A stretch of DNA of 64,000 bases, taken from Clostridiales bacterium. GTDB taxonomy: Bacteria; Bacillota; Clostridia; Lachnospirales; Lachnospiraceae. The notes beneath the pieces are model-generated. The model had not been told where the DNA came from, ran no database searches, and saw only the letters and a list, made by a program, of their open reading frames with translations. The position numbers and the translations under genes were made by a program. The stretch covers positions 1 through 64,000 of the forward strand of contig JAQXKO010000019.1 in assembly GCA_029010495.1 (NCBI GenBank), read 5' to 3'. This document shows positions 44,912 through 54,009 of this stretch, piece after piece; positions within the stretch are counted from its first letter, which is position 1, and every line of letters begins with the position of its first letter.

Positions 44912-45076
44912 TTAAAGAAGGTCTGTCCTTTTTTTATAATCTGAAGCCCGTAAGTCATACGAACTTCTTAGCAATCTTGCTGTTAAAAAGAGCTTCTTCA
45001 CAGTCCAAAGATACTTACCCTGTCCCCGCACCGTGCAGTCTGCCCCGGCCGTCCTAAGCGGCAGAGAACCTGTCAT
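44912..45076 (-). CDS. Possible 54-residue small ORF between hypD and hypE
   Basis: The ATG lies one base after the hypD stop and the frame runs 54 codons to a stop just ahead of the hypE SD, filling the gap exactly. The product is basic with MTGSLPLRTAGADCTVRG at the start and TARLLRSSYDLRASDYKKR near the end. There is no clear SD. I recognise no family. It could be a real small protein, a decayed gene or a fortuitous frame in a GC-richer spacer. Confidence 0.35.
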   Translation of the reverse strand: MTGSLPLRTAGADCTVRGQGKYLWTVKKLFLTARLLRSSYDLRASDYKKRTDLL

Positions 45077-45077
45077 C

Positions 45078-46103
45078 TTATAAATAAGCCCTGCAGCTTC
45101 CCTCCTCGGAAACCATACATGCCCCCACGGGATTGGCAGGAGTACATGCTTTTCCGAAAAGAGGACATTTATCAGGTGTTATTTCACCTGTTATTACCCT
45201 GCCGCAGCAGCAGCCGGTGTTCAAATTGTCCTCTGTAAGGTTGTCGCTTCCGGCATCGTAAGACATGTATTCCTTCCTCAGCAAAAGACCCGAGGATTTA
45301 ACCATACCTATTCCCCGCCAATAAGCATCCGACTTGATAAAATACTTATTCACAATCGCTTCAGCCGCTTTATTCCCGCTTTCCGTTACGGCCTGCCTGT
45401 AACAGTTTATTACCTCACCGCTGCCGGCCTTTTTCACAAGAGCATACAGAGCCATCACCAGCTCCTCAGGTTTAAATCCTCCAACCGCAAAGGGAATACC
45501 GTATTTTTCTGCAACCGGTCTGAATAAGTCGCTTCCCGTCACCGTACAGACGTGACCCGGTGCCAGAAAACCGTCAGGTCTTGTCGGCCCTTCACAAATC
45601 ATTTCCGTAACCTCGGGCATTGTCTTTAGCGCTGTTAACAGTCTGACATTTTTCACGTTGCATGCAATCAGCTCCTCCAGCAAAAGAGTATATACGGGGG
45701 TAGTTGTTTCAAACCCGACTGCCGCAAATACAAAGCTTTTATCCGGCTCATTCATGGCCATGTCAACTATATCGGCAGGAGAATATACCATTCGCACGTC
45801 ATATCCCAGTGCCTTCAAGTCATTAAGAGAGCCTTTACTTCCCGGAACTCTGAGCAAATCTCCGAATGTTACAACAGCCTCTCCGCCCTCCAGTAATCTG
45901 ATAAGCCTGTCAATAAATGATGTCGGCGTTACGCAAACAGGACATCCCGGTCCCGGTATAAGTCTTATTTTTTCAGAAAGCATTCCCCTTATACCGCTTT
46001 TTGACAATGCATTTGTGTGACTGCCGCATATTTCCATAAATGAAAGCTTAGGACCGTCATAGTCTCGCAGAAAGGCTGATGCCTTTTTAACATATTCATT
46101 CAT
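45078..46103 (-). CDS. hypD: Hydrogenase maturation factor HypD
   Basis: A 341-residue Fe-S protein that with HypC assembles the Fe(CN)2CO unit. It has EICGSHT, GPGCPVCVTP, VGFETTTP and PGHVCTVTG, and a Cys-rich C-terminus (CCCGRVITGEITPDKCP, ACTPANPVGAC) for the [4Fe-4S] cluster. The ATG at 46103 overlaps the hypC stop, with GGGAGAAG inside hypC as SD; a longer start at 46124 is unlikely. Confidence 0.97.
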   Translation of the reverse strand: MNEYVKKASAFLRDYDGPKLSFMEICGSHTNALSKSGIRGMLSEKIRLIPGPGCPVCVTPTSFIDRLIRLLEGGEAVVTFGDLLRVPGSKGSLNDLKALGYDVRMVYSPADIVDMAMNEPDKSFVFAAVGFETTTPVYTLLLEELIACNVKNVRLLTALKTMPEVTEMICEGPTRPDGFLAPGHVCTVTGSDLFRPVAEKYGIPFAVGGFKPEELVMALYALVKKAGSGEVINCYRQAVTESGNKAAEAIVNKYFIKSDAYWRGIGMVKSSGLLLRKEYMSYDAGSDNLTEDNLNTGCCCGRVITGEITPDKCPLFGKACTPANPVGACMVSEEGSCRAYL

Positions 46104-46314
46104 CGTCTTCTCCCAGCATTTCAAACAGCTTTTTCATATCCTCCGCATCACTTTCCTTAAGCTTCTGGATAACAAGCCCCGCATGCACCAGCACATAATC
46201 TCCCGGGACAATATCTATAATACCGCTTCTTGCGGTAACAACGTTGCCGCTAAAATCAATACTTGCTCTCCCGTTTTCCACACTTAATACCTTTCCCGGT
46301 ACTGCAACACACAT
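46096..46314 (-). CDS. hypC: Hydrogenase maturation chaperone HypC
   Basis: A 72-residue HypC/HupF chaperone beginning MCVAVPGKV; the second-residue Cys binds the Fe precursor together with HypD and then the hydrogenase large subunit. The central PGDYVLVHAGLVIQK is typical. GGAGG precedes the ATG by 6 nt. It overlaps hypD by 8 nt. Confidence 0.97.
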   Translation of the reverse strand: MCVAVPGKVLSVENGRASIDFSGNVVTARSGIIDIVPGDYVLVHAGLVIQKLKESDAEDMKKLFEMLGEDDE

Positions 46315-46336
46315 ATAAAGCCTCCATCATTACAAA

Positions 46337-48685
46337 TCATTCTTTATTTTTTTCATAAAGCTCGGCCGCAAGATAAAGCTGTCCCGCGGCTATGCCGTCA
46401 TCACCTGAAGGAACTGCTTTATTATACAATACCCTCATGCCTGCCTTCTTTAGTTTATTTATACAAAGCTCAAGAAGCAGCCTGTTGGCAAAGCAGCCGC
46501 CGGAAAGCACTACCGTCCCCGGCTCTTCACCTGCCTGCTTAAAGCAAAGCCCTGACATATTTACAACATATTCGGCTATGGCAACATGAAAAAGTACTGC
46601 CAGCTTCCCTTTTTCGACTCCCTTATTCATCAGACCTATAATATTTCTTATGAGCCCCGGCGTATCTCCCACAGGTCTGCTGTCCTGACTTATGATTTCC
46701 AGACAAAGTCCTTCTGATACGTCATCAGGTAACAAATCCGTTATCTCCTCATATCCGTAATGTGAATTAAGATAATTTACGGCCATGTACTCAAGACTTA
46801 TCGGGCATTGTCCTTCGTATTCATTATAAAAGTCTGCTCCCAGGAGAAGCGAAACCGCATCAAAAAGTCTTCCCATGGAGCTGTTTTCCACAGTATTAAT
46901 ATTATTTTTTATTGCAGCCCACACAATATTGCAGGCAGCTTTATCAACAGGCCTTTGGCGGTGAGACGAAGCAATGCGAATCACTTCGTCAATTGCCTTA
47001 TTAATTTCGTCATCATTACCCTGCCCTGCAAGATAGGCACACAGTGGCAGGAATGGGTCAACAGACGCCTTATCCCCTCCGGTCATTTTTACCGGCATTA
47101 ATCCGCCCGCATGCGTCAATTTACCGTATGAGTAAAAATAAGCTTCTCCGCCGTATACTCCTCCGTTTTCACCATATCCCGTTCCGTCAAAGGAAAAGGC
47201 TGCCAGGCTGTCCGGATGTTTATTTTCAGCAAGAACGCTGTACACATGCGCCCGGTGATGATAAACCTTAATCGTCTGTTTACTTAACTCTTCGCCATAT
47301 TTTGAAGATTCATACAATATATGTCTGTCGCAGACAACCCTGTCGTATTTGAGATTAAGCATATTGCCGAATCTATTAACAGCCATTTTATATTTTGCCT
47401 TGTTTAAGGGATTTATGAGATCACCGAAATACTGGCTGATATATATTTTATTACCCGAACTGTAGCCGAAGCTTCCTTTAAGGTCTGCACCCAGAGCGAG
47501 CATGGAAGGAATTGATTTGTCGATTTCAATTGGCTGCGGTACCAGTCCGCGTCCTCTTCTTAAGACCTGAACGGTTCCGTCAACAACTCTCATGATTGAA
47601 TCGTCTACGGGAGTTACAATCTCCCGCTCATGATACAAAACCGGCACATCAAAGCATATTATGTCCTCATCACTTGTAATAATGGGACTTCCCTGATAAT
47701 TTGCACTTGTTGAAACCAGATAATCAAATTCATCATTAAGCATCATAAACAGTCCCGAGGAAGGAAGCATGGCTCCTACATAAGGGCTGTCGGCAAACAC
47801 TTTTTTACTTATTTTTATATCGTTTTCTTTTGCGCGAAGAAGCACAATCGGTCTTACGCTGCTTAATAAAAGCTCTTCCTCAGACTCATTAACATATGCA
47901 AGCTTTCTAAGCGCCGCAGCATCCTTAACAACAAGCGCGAAAGGCTTTTTTTCACGTTTTTTAAGCCTTCTTAATTCTGTAACCGCTTTCTCCGAGGAAG
48001 CATCGCATACAAAATGATATCCTCCCGTATCCTTTATGGCAATAACAAAGCCTGACTTAATTAATGCTACCGCTTCGCAATATGCCTCTTCCCTGTACAA
48101 AAATCTGTTTTTATGATTTAATATCAGCTTCATGCCGCAGTCAGGGCAGCTAATGGTCTGAGCAAAATACCGAATATCCGATATGTCAGAATATTCCTTT
48201 TTACATTTATCACACGGCTCATACACTGACATGGTTGTATTGACCCTGTCATAAGGAGTTCTGTTAATAATTGAATATCTGGGTCCGCAGACCCGGCAGC
48301 TTATAAACGGATATCTGTAGCGTCTGCCGGCTCTGTCCCTTAATTCTCTCTCACAATTTTTACACGGCGGTAAATCGGCAGGCAGAAAAGACACATTTTC
48401 TTCAGTGTCATAATCACTTTCGATAATTGATACTCCCGAAATATCCTTATCAGCTATTTTTTTAACGGAAATATCACTTATTTTTGCACCCTCCGGATAA
48501 AAGTCATAAAGGCGGCGGACCAAACCTTCCGCCGCCTGCAGGCTTAATTTTGCTTCAATTTTTACTATGCCTCCGGTGTTTCTTACAGTAGCATTGACTT
48601 GCTCACGTCGAAGCATATTAGCAACATACGGTCTGTAGCCCACACCCTGCACGAGTCCCTTTACTGTTATCTCTACACAACTCAT
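46337..48685 (-). CDS. hypF: Carbamoyltransferase HypF
   Basis: A 782-residue protein that makes carbamoyl-adenylate from carbamoyl phosphate and transfers it to HypE. Domains in order: acylphosphatase-like (VQGVGYRPY), two zinc-finger Cys pairs (CKNCER to CRVCG, CDKCKK to CPDCG), YrdC-like (FALVVKD, STSANYQGSP), and Kae1-like (HHRAHVYSV, FDGTGYGENGGVYGGE, VLSGGCFANR). It starts 2 nt after the echF stop. Length is normal. Confidence 0.97.
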   Translation of the reverse strand: MSCVEITVKGLVQGVGYRPYVANMLRREQVNATVRNTGGIVKIEAKLSLQAAEGLVRRLYDFYPEGAKISDISVKKIADKDISGVSIIESDYDTEENVSFLPADLPPCKNCERELRDRAGRRYRYPFISCRVCGPRYSIINRTPYDRVNTTMSVYEPCDKCKKEYSDISDIRYFAQTISCPDCGMKLILNHKNRFLYREEAYCEAVALIKSGFVIAIKDTGGYHFVCDASSEKAVTELRRLKKREKKPFALVVKDAAALRKLAYVNESEEELLLSSVRPIVLLRAKENDIKISKKVFADSPYVGAMLPSSGLFMMLNDEFDYLVSTSANYQGSPIITSDEDIICFDVPVLYHEREIVTPVDDSIMRVVDGTVQVLRRGRGLVPQPIEIDKSIPSMLALGADLKGSFGYSSGNKIYISQYFGDLINPLNKAKYKMAVNRFGNMLNLKYDRVVCDRHILYESSKYGEELSKQTIKVYHHRAHVYSVLAENKHPDSLAAFSFDGTGYGENGGVYGGEAYFYSYGKLTHAGGLMPVKMTGGDKASVDPFLPLCAYLAGQGNDDEINKAIDEVIRIASSHRQRPVDKAACNIVWAAIKNNINTVENSSMGRLFDAVSLLLGADFYNEYEGQCPISLEYMAVNYLNSHYGYEEITDLLPDDVSEGLCLEIISQDSRPVGDTPGLIRNIIGLMNKGVEKGKLAVLFHVAIAEYVVNMSGLCFKQAGEEPGTVVLSGGCFANRLLLELCINKLKKAGMRVLYNKAVPSGDDGIAAGQLYLAAELYEKNKE

Positions 48686-48687
48686 AA

Positions 48688-49227
48688 TTAAATAGTCTTA
48701 GTCTCGAACTTAATACATTTCTTTGGACAGTTTCTTTCGCAAAGGCCGCAGCTGATACACTTGTTGATATCAAGCTCCCATGTCTTTGCAGCCCTGTCAA
48801 CCCTGATTGCCTGAACAGGACACTTTTTGTCACATAACGTACAATATACACAAACCCCGGGATCATATACAGGATATTTCTTTTCAACCTCTTTATGAAA
48901 AGATGTAACCTTTTTCTCATAATCCGGCGCAGTATATCCCGGAACAATCTTAAGGCATTTCTTTACACACTTTTCAGCGCAATAGCCGCACTGGATACAG
49001 TCAAAATTATTGATGCTCCAGTTACCGCTTCGTTTATCAACCTCAATTGCCCTGGGCGGACACATTTTTGAACACAGACCGCACAGCGTACATAATTCAA
49101 AATCAATTTCAATATGTCCTCTTGTTCTTTCCCCATACTCTGCCGGTTTCTCCGGATAGGAGGTTGTAACCGGCGGAAGGAAAAGATTTTTTATTGCAGT
49201 TTTTGCAAACTTCATTATCTTAGCCAT
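48688..49227 (-). CDS. echF: Ech hydrogenase ferredoxin-like subunit EchF with four [4Fe-4S] motifs
   Basis: A 179-residue NuoI-like electron-transfer subunit. Four complete CxxCxxCxxxC sets are visible: CTLCGLCSKMC, CIQCGYCAEKC, CVYCTLCDKKC and CISCGLCERNC. Two are usual for EchF/NuoI, so the C-terminal half appears to be an added 2-cluster ferredoxin module. It would pass electrons from ferredoxin to EchC. GAGGA lies before the ATG. The gene sits between echE and hypF. Confidence 0.92.
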   Translation of the reverse strand: MAKIMKFAKTAIKNLFLPPVTTSYPEKPAEYGERTRGHIEIDFELCTLCGLCSKMCPPRAIEVDKRSGNWSINNFDCIQCGYCAEKCVKKCLKIVPGYTAPDYEKKVTSFHKEVEKKYPVYDPGVCVYCTLCDKKCPVQAIRVDRAAKTWELDINKCISCGLCERNCPKKCIKFETKTI

Positions 49228-49261
49228 GTTTTTTCCTCATTACCTGTAAATATTTATACAA

Positions 49262-50341
49262 TTATCGCTCGGTGCAGCTGATACATGGATCTATTGACAG
49301 AACATAAAGTGCCACATCCGATACCTGGGCACCCTTAAGAATGCTTACCATCGGCTGGATATTGGCGAATGTAGGAGTACGGAGTCTCAACCTGTCAAGA
49401 TACCTTGTTCCGTTAGCCTTAAGATAATATGTTCCCTCGCCTCTGGGCTGTTCAAGTCTCATCAGATACTCGCCCGACGGATTGCCCTTTACTACTACTG
49501 CCACCTCACCGGCAGGAATCTTATCGATACACTGATTAATAAGGTCAAGCGCAACAAATATTTCATCAATTCTTACCTTTGTACGTGCATACGCATCACC
49601 GTCTTTTTCAGTACACATTTTAAATTCAAGCTCATCATATGCCGAATAACCTGTCTCGCGAAGGTCGATTTCAACTCCGCTTCCACGTGCAAAAGGTCCC
49701 ACGGCACCCATTTCAAGAGCCTGCTCTTTAGTAAGGATTGCGACGCCTCTTAAGCGCTTATTGACAGTCAGGTCCTGAAGAAATGTATCTGCAATCACCT
49801 TAACCTCTTTCCTGATATCTTCAAAGGAAATCTTGAAGCCCTTAAGCATATCATCAGGAACATCCTTTAGCAGACCGCCGATTTTATTAACTGAAAAAAT
49901 ACATCTTCCGCCTGTAGATGCTTCAAACATATCGAGCACCTTTTCACGAATTCTCCAGCACTGATAAAAAAGATTCTCATATCCGAATGCATCAGCATAA
50001 AGACCGAGCCAGAGAAGGTGTGAATGGACTCTTGACATCTCGGCCCACATTGTTCTCAGGTAGGCTGCCCTTCTCGGAACCGTAACATTCATAATTCTTT
50101 CCATCGACTCGCAATAGCCCATTCCGTGCATAAAGCTGCAGATACCGCAGGTTCTTTCAACTACATATACAAGTTCATTAAAGTCCTTTTTTCTTACAAG
50201 CTCCTCCAGACCTCTGTGAACAAAACCTATGGAGGGAACTGCCTCCACTACTGTTTCATCCTCAAGCACCAAATCAAGATGAATCGGCTCCGGCAGAACC
50301 GGATGCTGCGGACCGAACGGAATTACACTCTGTTTACTCAT
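49262..50341 (-). CDS. echE: Ech [NiFe] hydrogenase large subunit EchE
   Basis: A 359-residue group 4 [NiFe]-hydrogenase catalytic subunit (NuoD-related). The NiFe site is bound by C65/C68 in ERTCGICSFMH and C353/C356 in DPCISCTER at the very C-terminus. No cleavable extension follows, so endopeptidase maturation is probably not needed. It reduces protons to H2 with electrons from ferredoxin. GAGGT precedes the ATG. Confidence 0.96.
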   Translation of the reverse strand: MSKQSVIPFGPQHPVLPEPIHLDLVLEDETVVEAVPSIGFVHRGLEELVRKKDFNELVYVVERTCGICSFMHGMGYCESMERIMNVTVPRRAAYLRTMWAEMSRVHSHLLWLGLYADAFGYENLFYQCWRIREKVLDMFEASTGGRCIFSVNKIGGLLKDVPDDMLKGFKISFEDIRKEVKVIADTFLQDLTVNKRLRGVAILTKEQALEMGAVGPFARGSGVEIDLRETGYSAYDELEFKMCTEKDGDAYARTKVRIDEIFVALDLINQCIDKIPAGEVAVVVKGNPSGEYLMRLEQPRGEGTYYLKANGTRYLDRLRLRTPTFANIQPMVSILKGAQVSDVALYVLSIDPCISCTER

Positions 50342-50360
50342 TGTATGACCTCACTTATAA

Positions 50361-50729
50361 TTATCTTTCAAAATCCGAAACATAAGGTGTATCAGCCTCA
50401 ATTTTATAAAGCTTTCGATTAAAAGCATTCTCAGGTGCATCAATCTTTACACCATAAAGCTCAATTGCCTCATATTCATACGGAACTGCATACGGATAAT
50501 ACTCTGCTATGCTTGGAATCACATCATCATATTCTGCCAGAAGTCTTAAATTATCAACCTTATAATCCCCTTCATCAAAACAGTAAATTACCTGATAATG
50601 ATCTTCCAGATGAGTGGCAAAAAGCTGTAAAAGTCTCTTGCCCTCCCGTCTTTTTCTACTGACAAAATCAAGTAAATTTTCAGGGCTTACAGATGTATAT
50701 GTCTGAATATCTTCATATTTTTTACTCAT
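50361..50729 (-). CDS. echD: Ech hydrogenase subunit EchD (NuoC-like)
   Basis: A 122-residue subunit related to the 30-kDa complex I subunit (NuoC), with GKRLLQLFATHLEDHYQVIYCF and the C-terminal YEAIELYGVKIDAPENAF. It bridges the peripheral hydrogenase arm. GGGAGG precedes the ATG by 5 nt and the frame overlaps echC by 8 nt. It is among the least conserved Ech subunits, but order and size fit. Confidence 0.9.
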   Translation of the reverse strand: MSKKYEDIQTYTSVSPENLLDFVSRKRREGKRLLQLFATHLEDHYQVIYCFDEGDYKVDNLRLLAEYDDVIPSIAEYYPYAVPYEYEAIELYGVKIDAPENAFNRKLYKIEADTPYVSDFER

Positions 50730-51168
50730 TGCTTCCTCCCTTGCGCTGCTCAGTCAGGCATTTTTCCTTTAATACTTCCTTAGCCTTTACAATACCGTCA
50801 ATAATTGACTGAGGTCTCGCGGCACAGCCCGGTACATATACATCTACCGGAATAACCGTATCTGTTCCCCCGAGAATATTATAGCACTCCTTGAAAACAC
50901 CGCCCGTACATGCACAGGCTCCGATTGCCACGACAACCTTTGGCGAAGGCATCTGGTCATATATCTGCTTAATAACCTTTCTGTTAAGTTTATTAACACC
51001 TCCGGTTACAAGAAAAATGTCCGCATGCATCGGGTCTCCCGTATTAATGACTCCAAAACGCTCAATGTCATATACAGGTGTCAGTGAAGCAAGCACCTCC
51101 ATATCACAGCCGTTACAGCTCGAACCGTCATAATGAATTACCCATGGTGATTTTGAGATATCTTTCAC
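50722..51168 (-). CDS. echC: Ech hydrogenase small subunit EchC (NuoB-like)
   Basis: A 148-residue small subunit holding the proximal [4Fe-4S] cluster: C18/C21 in SSCNGCDMEV, Cys in AIGACACTGGV and C115 in VPGCAARP. It resembles NuoB. It starts at GTG with AGAGGA upstream. It couples electron flow from EchF to the NiFe centre. Confidence 0.96.
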   Translation of the reverse strand: MKDISKSPWVIHYDGSSCNGCDMEVLASLTPVYDIERFGVINTGDPMHADIFLVTGGVNKLNRKVIKQIYDQMPSPKVVVAIGACACTGGVFKECYNILGGTDTVIPVDVYVPGCAARPQSIIDGIVKAKEVLKEKCLTEQRKGGSNE

Positions 51169-51214
51169 AACAATCCTCTTTCCGCACTATCAGTGCAATT
51201 TATATGTCAATCTG

Positions 51215-52081
51215 TTACTTTAAAATTTCAAGGACAACAATATTAATACCGCCGCATACAAGTGTCATTATCCAGGAAGAAGTAAGCATCTGTTTCCAGG
51301 TAAGTCTTGCACTCGTATTGTCAATAAGCACTTCAAGCACTATTGTGAGCAGTACAACCGCTGCCGCAGCAATGTAGCTTAACGGATTTGATGTCACAAA
51401 GAAAAGACCTGTGACACCCAAAAGAAATACTTTTTCATACCACTCCGCAATCTCGATTATACCAAGCATCGGGCCTGACATTTCGGTAGTGATACCTTTA
51501 ACTATTTCCTGGTGGGCGTGGTGCGATGTAGATATGTCAAATGGTGATTTACGAAGCTTGATTGTAAGTATAAATATAAATCCGACAAAAACACCCGGAA
51601 GCTTTACTATCGGCATCAAATCCGTTGAAATCATATTACTGACATTAAAGCTGCCGCATGCAAGATATAGGCCCACGGCTGTCAAAAGCACCATCGGTTC
51701 ATAAGACATCATCTGAATCATCTCACGGTTCACACCCATTGATGAATACGGTGAATGCGTAACGCTTGCCGCTACGACAAGAAAAATTGCCGCAGTCGTA
51801 AGAGTGAAAAAAACAAGCAGAAGGTCTGCTCCTCCAAAGAAAAGTGCACCTGTAATCATCATAAAAAACATATATGAGATAACCATAAACTGCTGTGCGC
51901 GGTTAACAATCTGAGGTGTTTTGCCAAAAAGCTTTTTAACGTCTTTATAGGCCTGCGTTACGGGAGGTCCCACCCTGCGCTGCATTCTTGCGGAAAGCTT
52001 TCTTTCAATACCGGATATCAGACCGCCCAAAACAGGTGCCGCAAAAATAAACAATAATGCACATATAATCCTGACTACCAT
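51215..52081 (-). CDS. echB: Ech hydrogenase membrane subunit EchB (NuoH-like)
   Basis: A 288-residue integral membrane subunit (about eight helices) related to NuoH/HyfC. Cytoplasmic loop features are ERKLSARMQRRVGPP and FDISTSHHAHQEI, which contact the hydrogenase arm. Its ATG overlaps the end of echA, with GGAGGT inside echA as SD. It forms part of the ion-translocating module. Confidence 0.96.
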   Translation of the reverse strand: MVVRIICALLFIFAAPVLGGLISGIERKLSARMQRRVGPPVTQAYKDVKKLFGKTPQIVNRAQQFMVISYMFFMMITGALFFGGADLLLVFFTLTTAAIFLVVAASVTHSPYSSMGVNREMIQMMSYEPMVLLTAVGLYLACGSFNVSNMISTDLMPIVKLPGVFVGFIFILTIKLRKSPFDISTSHHAHQEIVKGITTEMSGPMLGIIEIAEWYEKVFLLGVTGLFFVTSNPLSYIAAAAVVLLTIVLEVLIDNTSARLTWKQMLTSSWIMTLVCGGINIVVLEILK

Positions 52082-53997
52082 ATAAATGCACCTCCTATTG
52101 ATGCAACAATTGAAACGATAACCAATACAGAGCTAATGACGGTGCAGGTCTTTGATAATACCTTTTCACCAAAAATATCCTCCATGTACCAGTTTGAAAT
52201 CTCAACCTTTGTTTCAGTGCCGTATGAGTTGACAAAATATTCACCGTCCTGTCTGTTAACGCCTGCAACATATGAAGGAACGATATTCATCACAACATCC
52301 TTTGTCATAAAGTAGATAATTGCCGGAACGATAATTATGGCTCCCACAAGAACTGCCATGATAATTATATTACCATCTGATAAGAAAGAAACATCTCCAC
52401 CAAATACTTCGATAATATATTTAACTATGAAGGTTTCCGAAATAACATTAAACAGTGCGCATAATCCTATGGCAAGAATTACATGGACAAACATTGAAAA
52501 ATACTGTCCCTTTGATGTTTTGTCCTCCTCTTTCTTTGCCGAGGAGCCTGATGAAACAATTCTGCACAACCATTTTGTCCAGTAAAGAAGCGTTGTGGAG
52601 CTGCCGAATGCAAGTATTATGACAAGAATTACATTGTAGGCGGAGGAATCGACAAATGCCTTAAGTGCAGCCCACTTAAATATAAGCATACCGAATGGTG
52701 CCAGATACATTGCAACTATACCGACAATCATAATGAATGCCAGCTTACGATATCTGACAACAAGACCCGACATATCCTCAACATCCCTTGAATGTGTTGA
52801 GTTTTCGATTGCACCCACACACTGAAAGAGCATTGACTTTGTAACCGCATGAAAAATGATAAGGAACATTGCGGCCCATACTGTTGCCTTTGTACCTACT
52901 CCGGCACATGTAACAATAAGACCGAGATTTGAAATTGTTGAATACGCCAGCACCTTTTTGCCGTCGCTTACGGTTATTGCAAGCATTGAAGCAATAAGGA
53001 AGGTAAATGCACCGACCGCAGACACGCCGAAGCCTGCCGCATTTCCGCAAAGAGCAGGTGAAAGTCTTAAAAGCAGATAACATCCCGCCTTAACCATTGT
53101 TGCGCTGTGAAGAAGCGCGGATGAAGGAGTAGGTGCCACCATGGCGCCGAGAAGCCAGGACGAAAACGGAAGCTGAGCCGACTTTGTAAGCGCCGCAAAG
53201 CTAAGCAGCATCACGGGTACAAGCACCTTTTTGTCACTAACGGCAACCATTTCGATAAGATCAAGGTTTTTATATATGAATGCAACCATCACTATGGCAA
53301 CGGCAAAGCCAAAGCCGCCGAGAAGATTCATCCATAAAGCCCTGAATGAATTATTAACCGCTTCCTCCGTTTTGGTATATCCGATAAGAAGGAAGGAACA
53401 TACTGAGGTAATTTCCCAGAAAAGGAATATCCATATAAGATTTGCGGACAGTACAAGACCGAACATAGCCCCCAGAAATACGAATAAAAGAGCAGTGAAA
53501 TAATTAACTCTCTTCCTCACCTCCGTATGATGCTCATGATATCCCTTCATGTAATTAATTGAATATATAACGATAAGTCCGCCTATCACGCCTATTATCA
53601 GACACATAAGCACCGAAAAACGGTCTGCTCTTATATGAGCCGTATGCTTTATTCCCTCGCAGCAGATTTCCGTATAAATACACATTGCCGTAGGAATAAT
53701 CGAAAGAAGCATGACAGGGTATTTTTTGTATTTAATACAAAGTGTACATACAAGAAGCATCAGAAAAACCTCTGCTCCCATCATCACCATGTCAACAGTG
53801 TGAGTGTTGACAAACAGAAGTCCCGTACGCGAGCCGTTTGAAATAAAGTCAAATGCCACAAATCCGGTCAAGATCCAGATTGCCACGACAAAAACTGTAG
53901 CAAGGGCCTTGCGGACATTGTCATTTGTCATAAGAAAAATAATACATGCTGCCACAAAAGGGAAGCAAATCAGGTAAGGAATATACTCCATATCCAT
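52075..53997 (-). CDS. echA: Ech hydrogenase antiporter-like subunit EchA (NuoL-like)
   Basis: A 640-residue membrane protein with about 15-16 helices, related to NuoL/MrpA. It has the conserved core with the Glu/Lys/His features around LFWEITSVCSFLLIGY, LSFAALTKSAQLPFSSWLLGAM and FHAVTKSMLFQ. It should translocate H+ or Na+ during H2 formation. GGAGG precedes the ATG. It starts 12 nt after the AEC transporter stop. Confidence 0.96.
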   Translation of the reverse strand: MDMEYIPYLICFPFVAACIIFLMTNDNVRKALATVFVVAIWILTGFVAFDFISNGSRTGLLFVNTHTVDMVMMGAEVFLMLLVCTLCIKYKKYPVMLLSIIPTAMCIYTEICCEGIKHTAHIRADRFSVLMCLIIGVIGGLIVIYSINYMKGYHEHHTEVRKRVNYFTALLFVFLGAMFGLVLSANLIWIFLFWEITSVCSFLLIGYTKTEEAVNNSFRALWMNLLGGFGFAVAIVMVAFIYKNLDLIEMVAVSDKKVLVPVMLLSFAALTKSAQLPFSSWLLGAMVAPTPSSALLHSATMVKAGCYLLLRLSPALCGNAAGFGVSAVGAFTFLIASMLAITVSDGKKVLAYSTISNLGLIVTCAGVGTKATVWAAMFLIIFHAVTKSMLFQCVGAIENSTHSRDVEDMSGLVVRYRKLAFIMIVGIVAMYLAPFGMLIFKWAALKAFVDSSAYNVILVIILAFGSSTTLLYWTKWLCRIVSSGSSAKKEEDKTSKGQYFSMFVHVILAIGLCALFNVISETFIVKYIIEVFGGDVSFLSDGNIIIMAVLVGAIIIVPAIIYFMTKDVVMNIVPSYVAGVNRQDGEYFVNSYGTETKVEISNWYMEDIFGEKVLSKTCTVISSVLVIVSIVASIGGAFIW

Positions 53998-54009
53998 CCT
54001 CCATTTTGC

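Noticed and set aside
44393-44944. 183-codon plus-strand frame across hypE
   Set aside because: Antisense to hypE, which has all family motifs and the C-terminal Cys.
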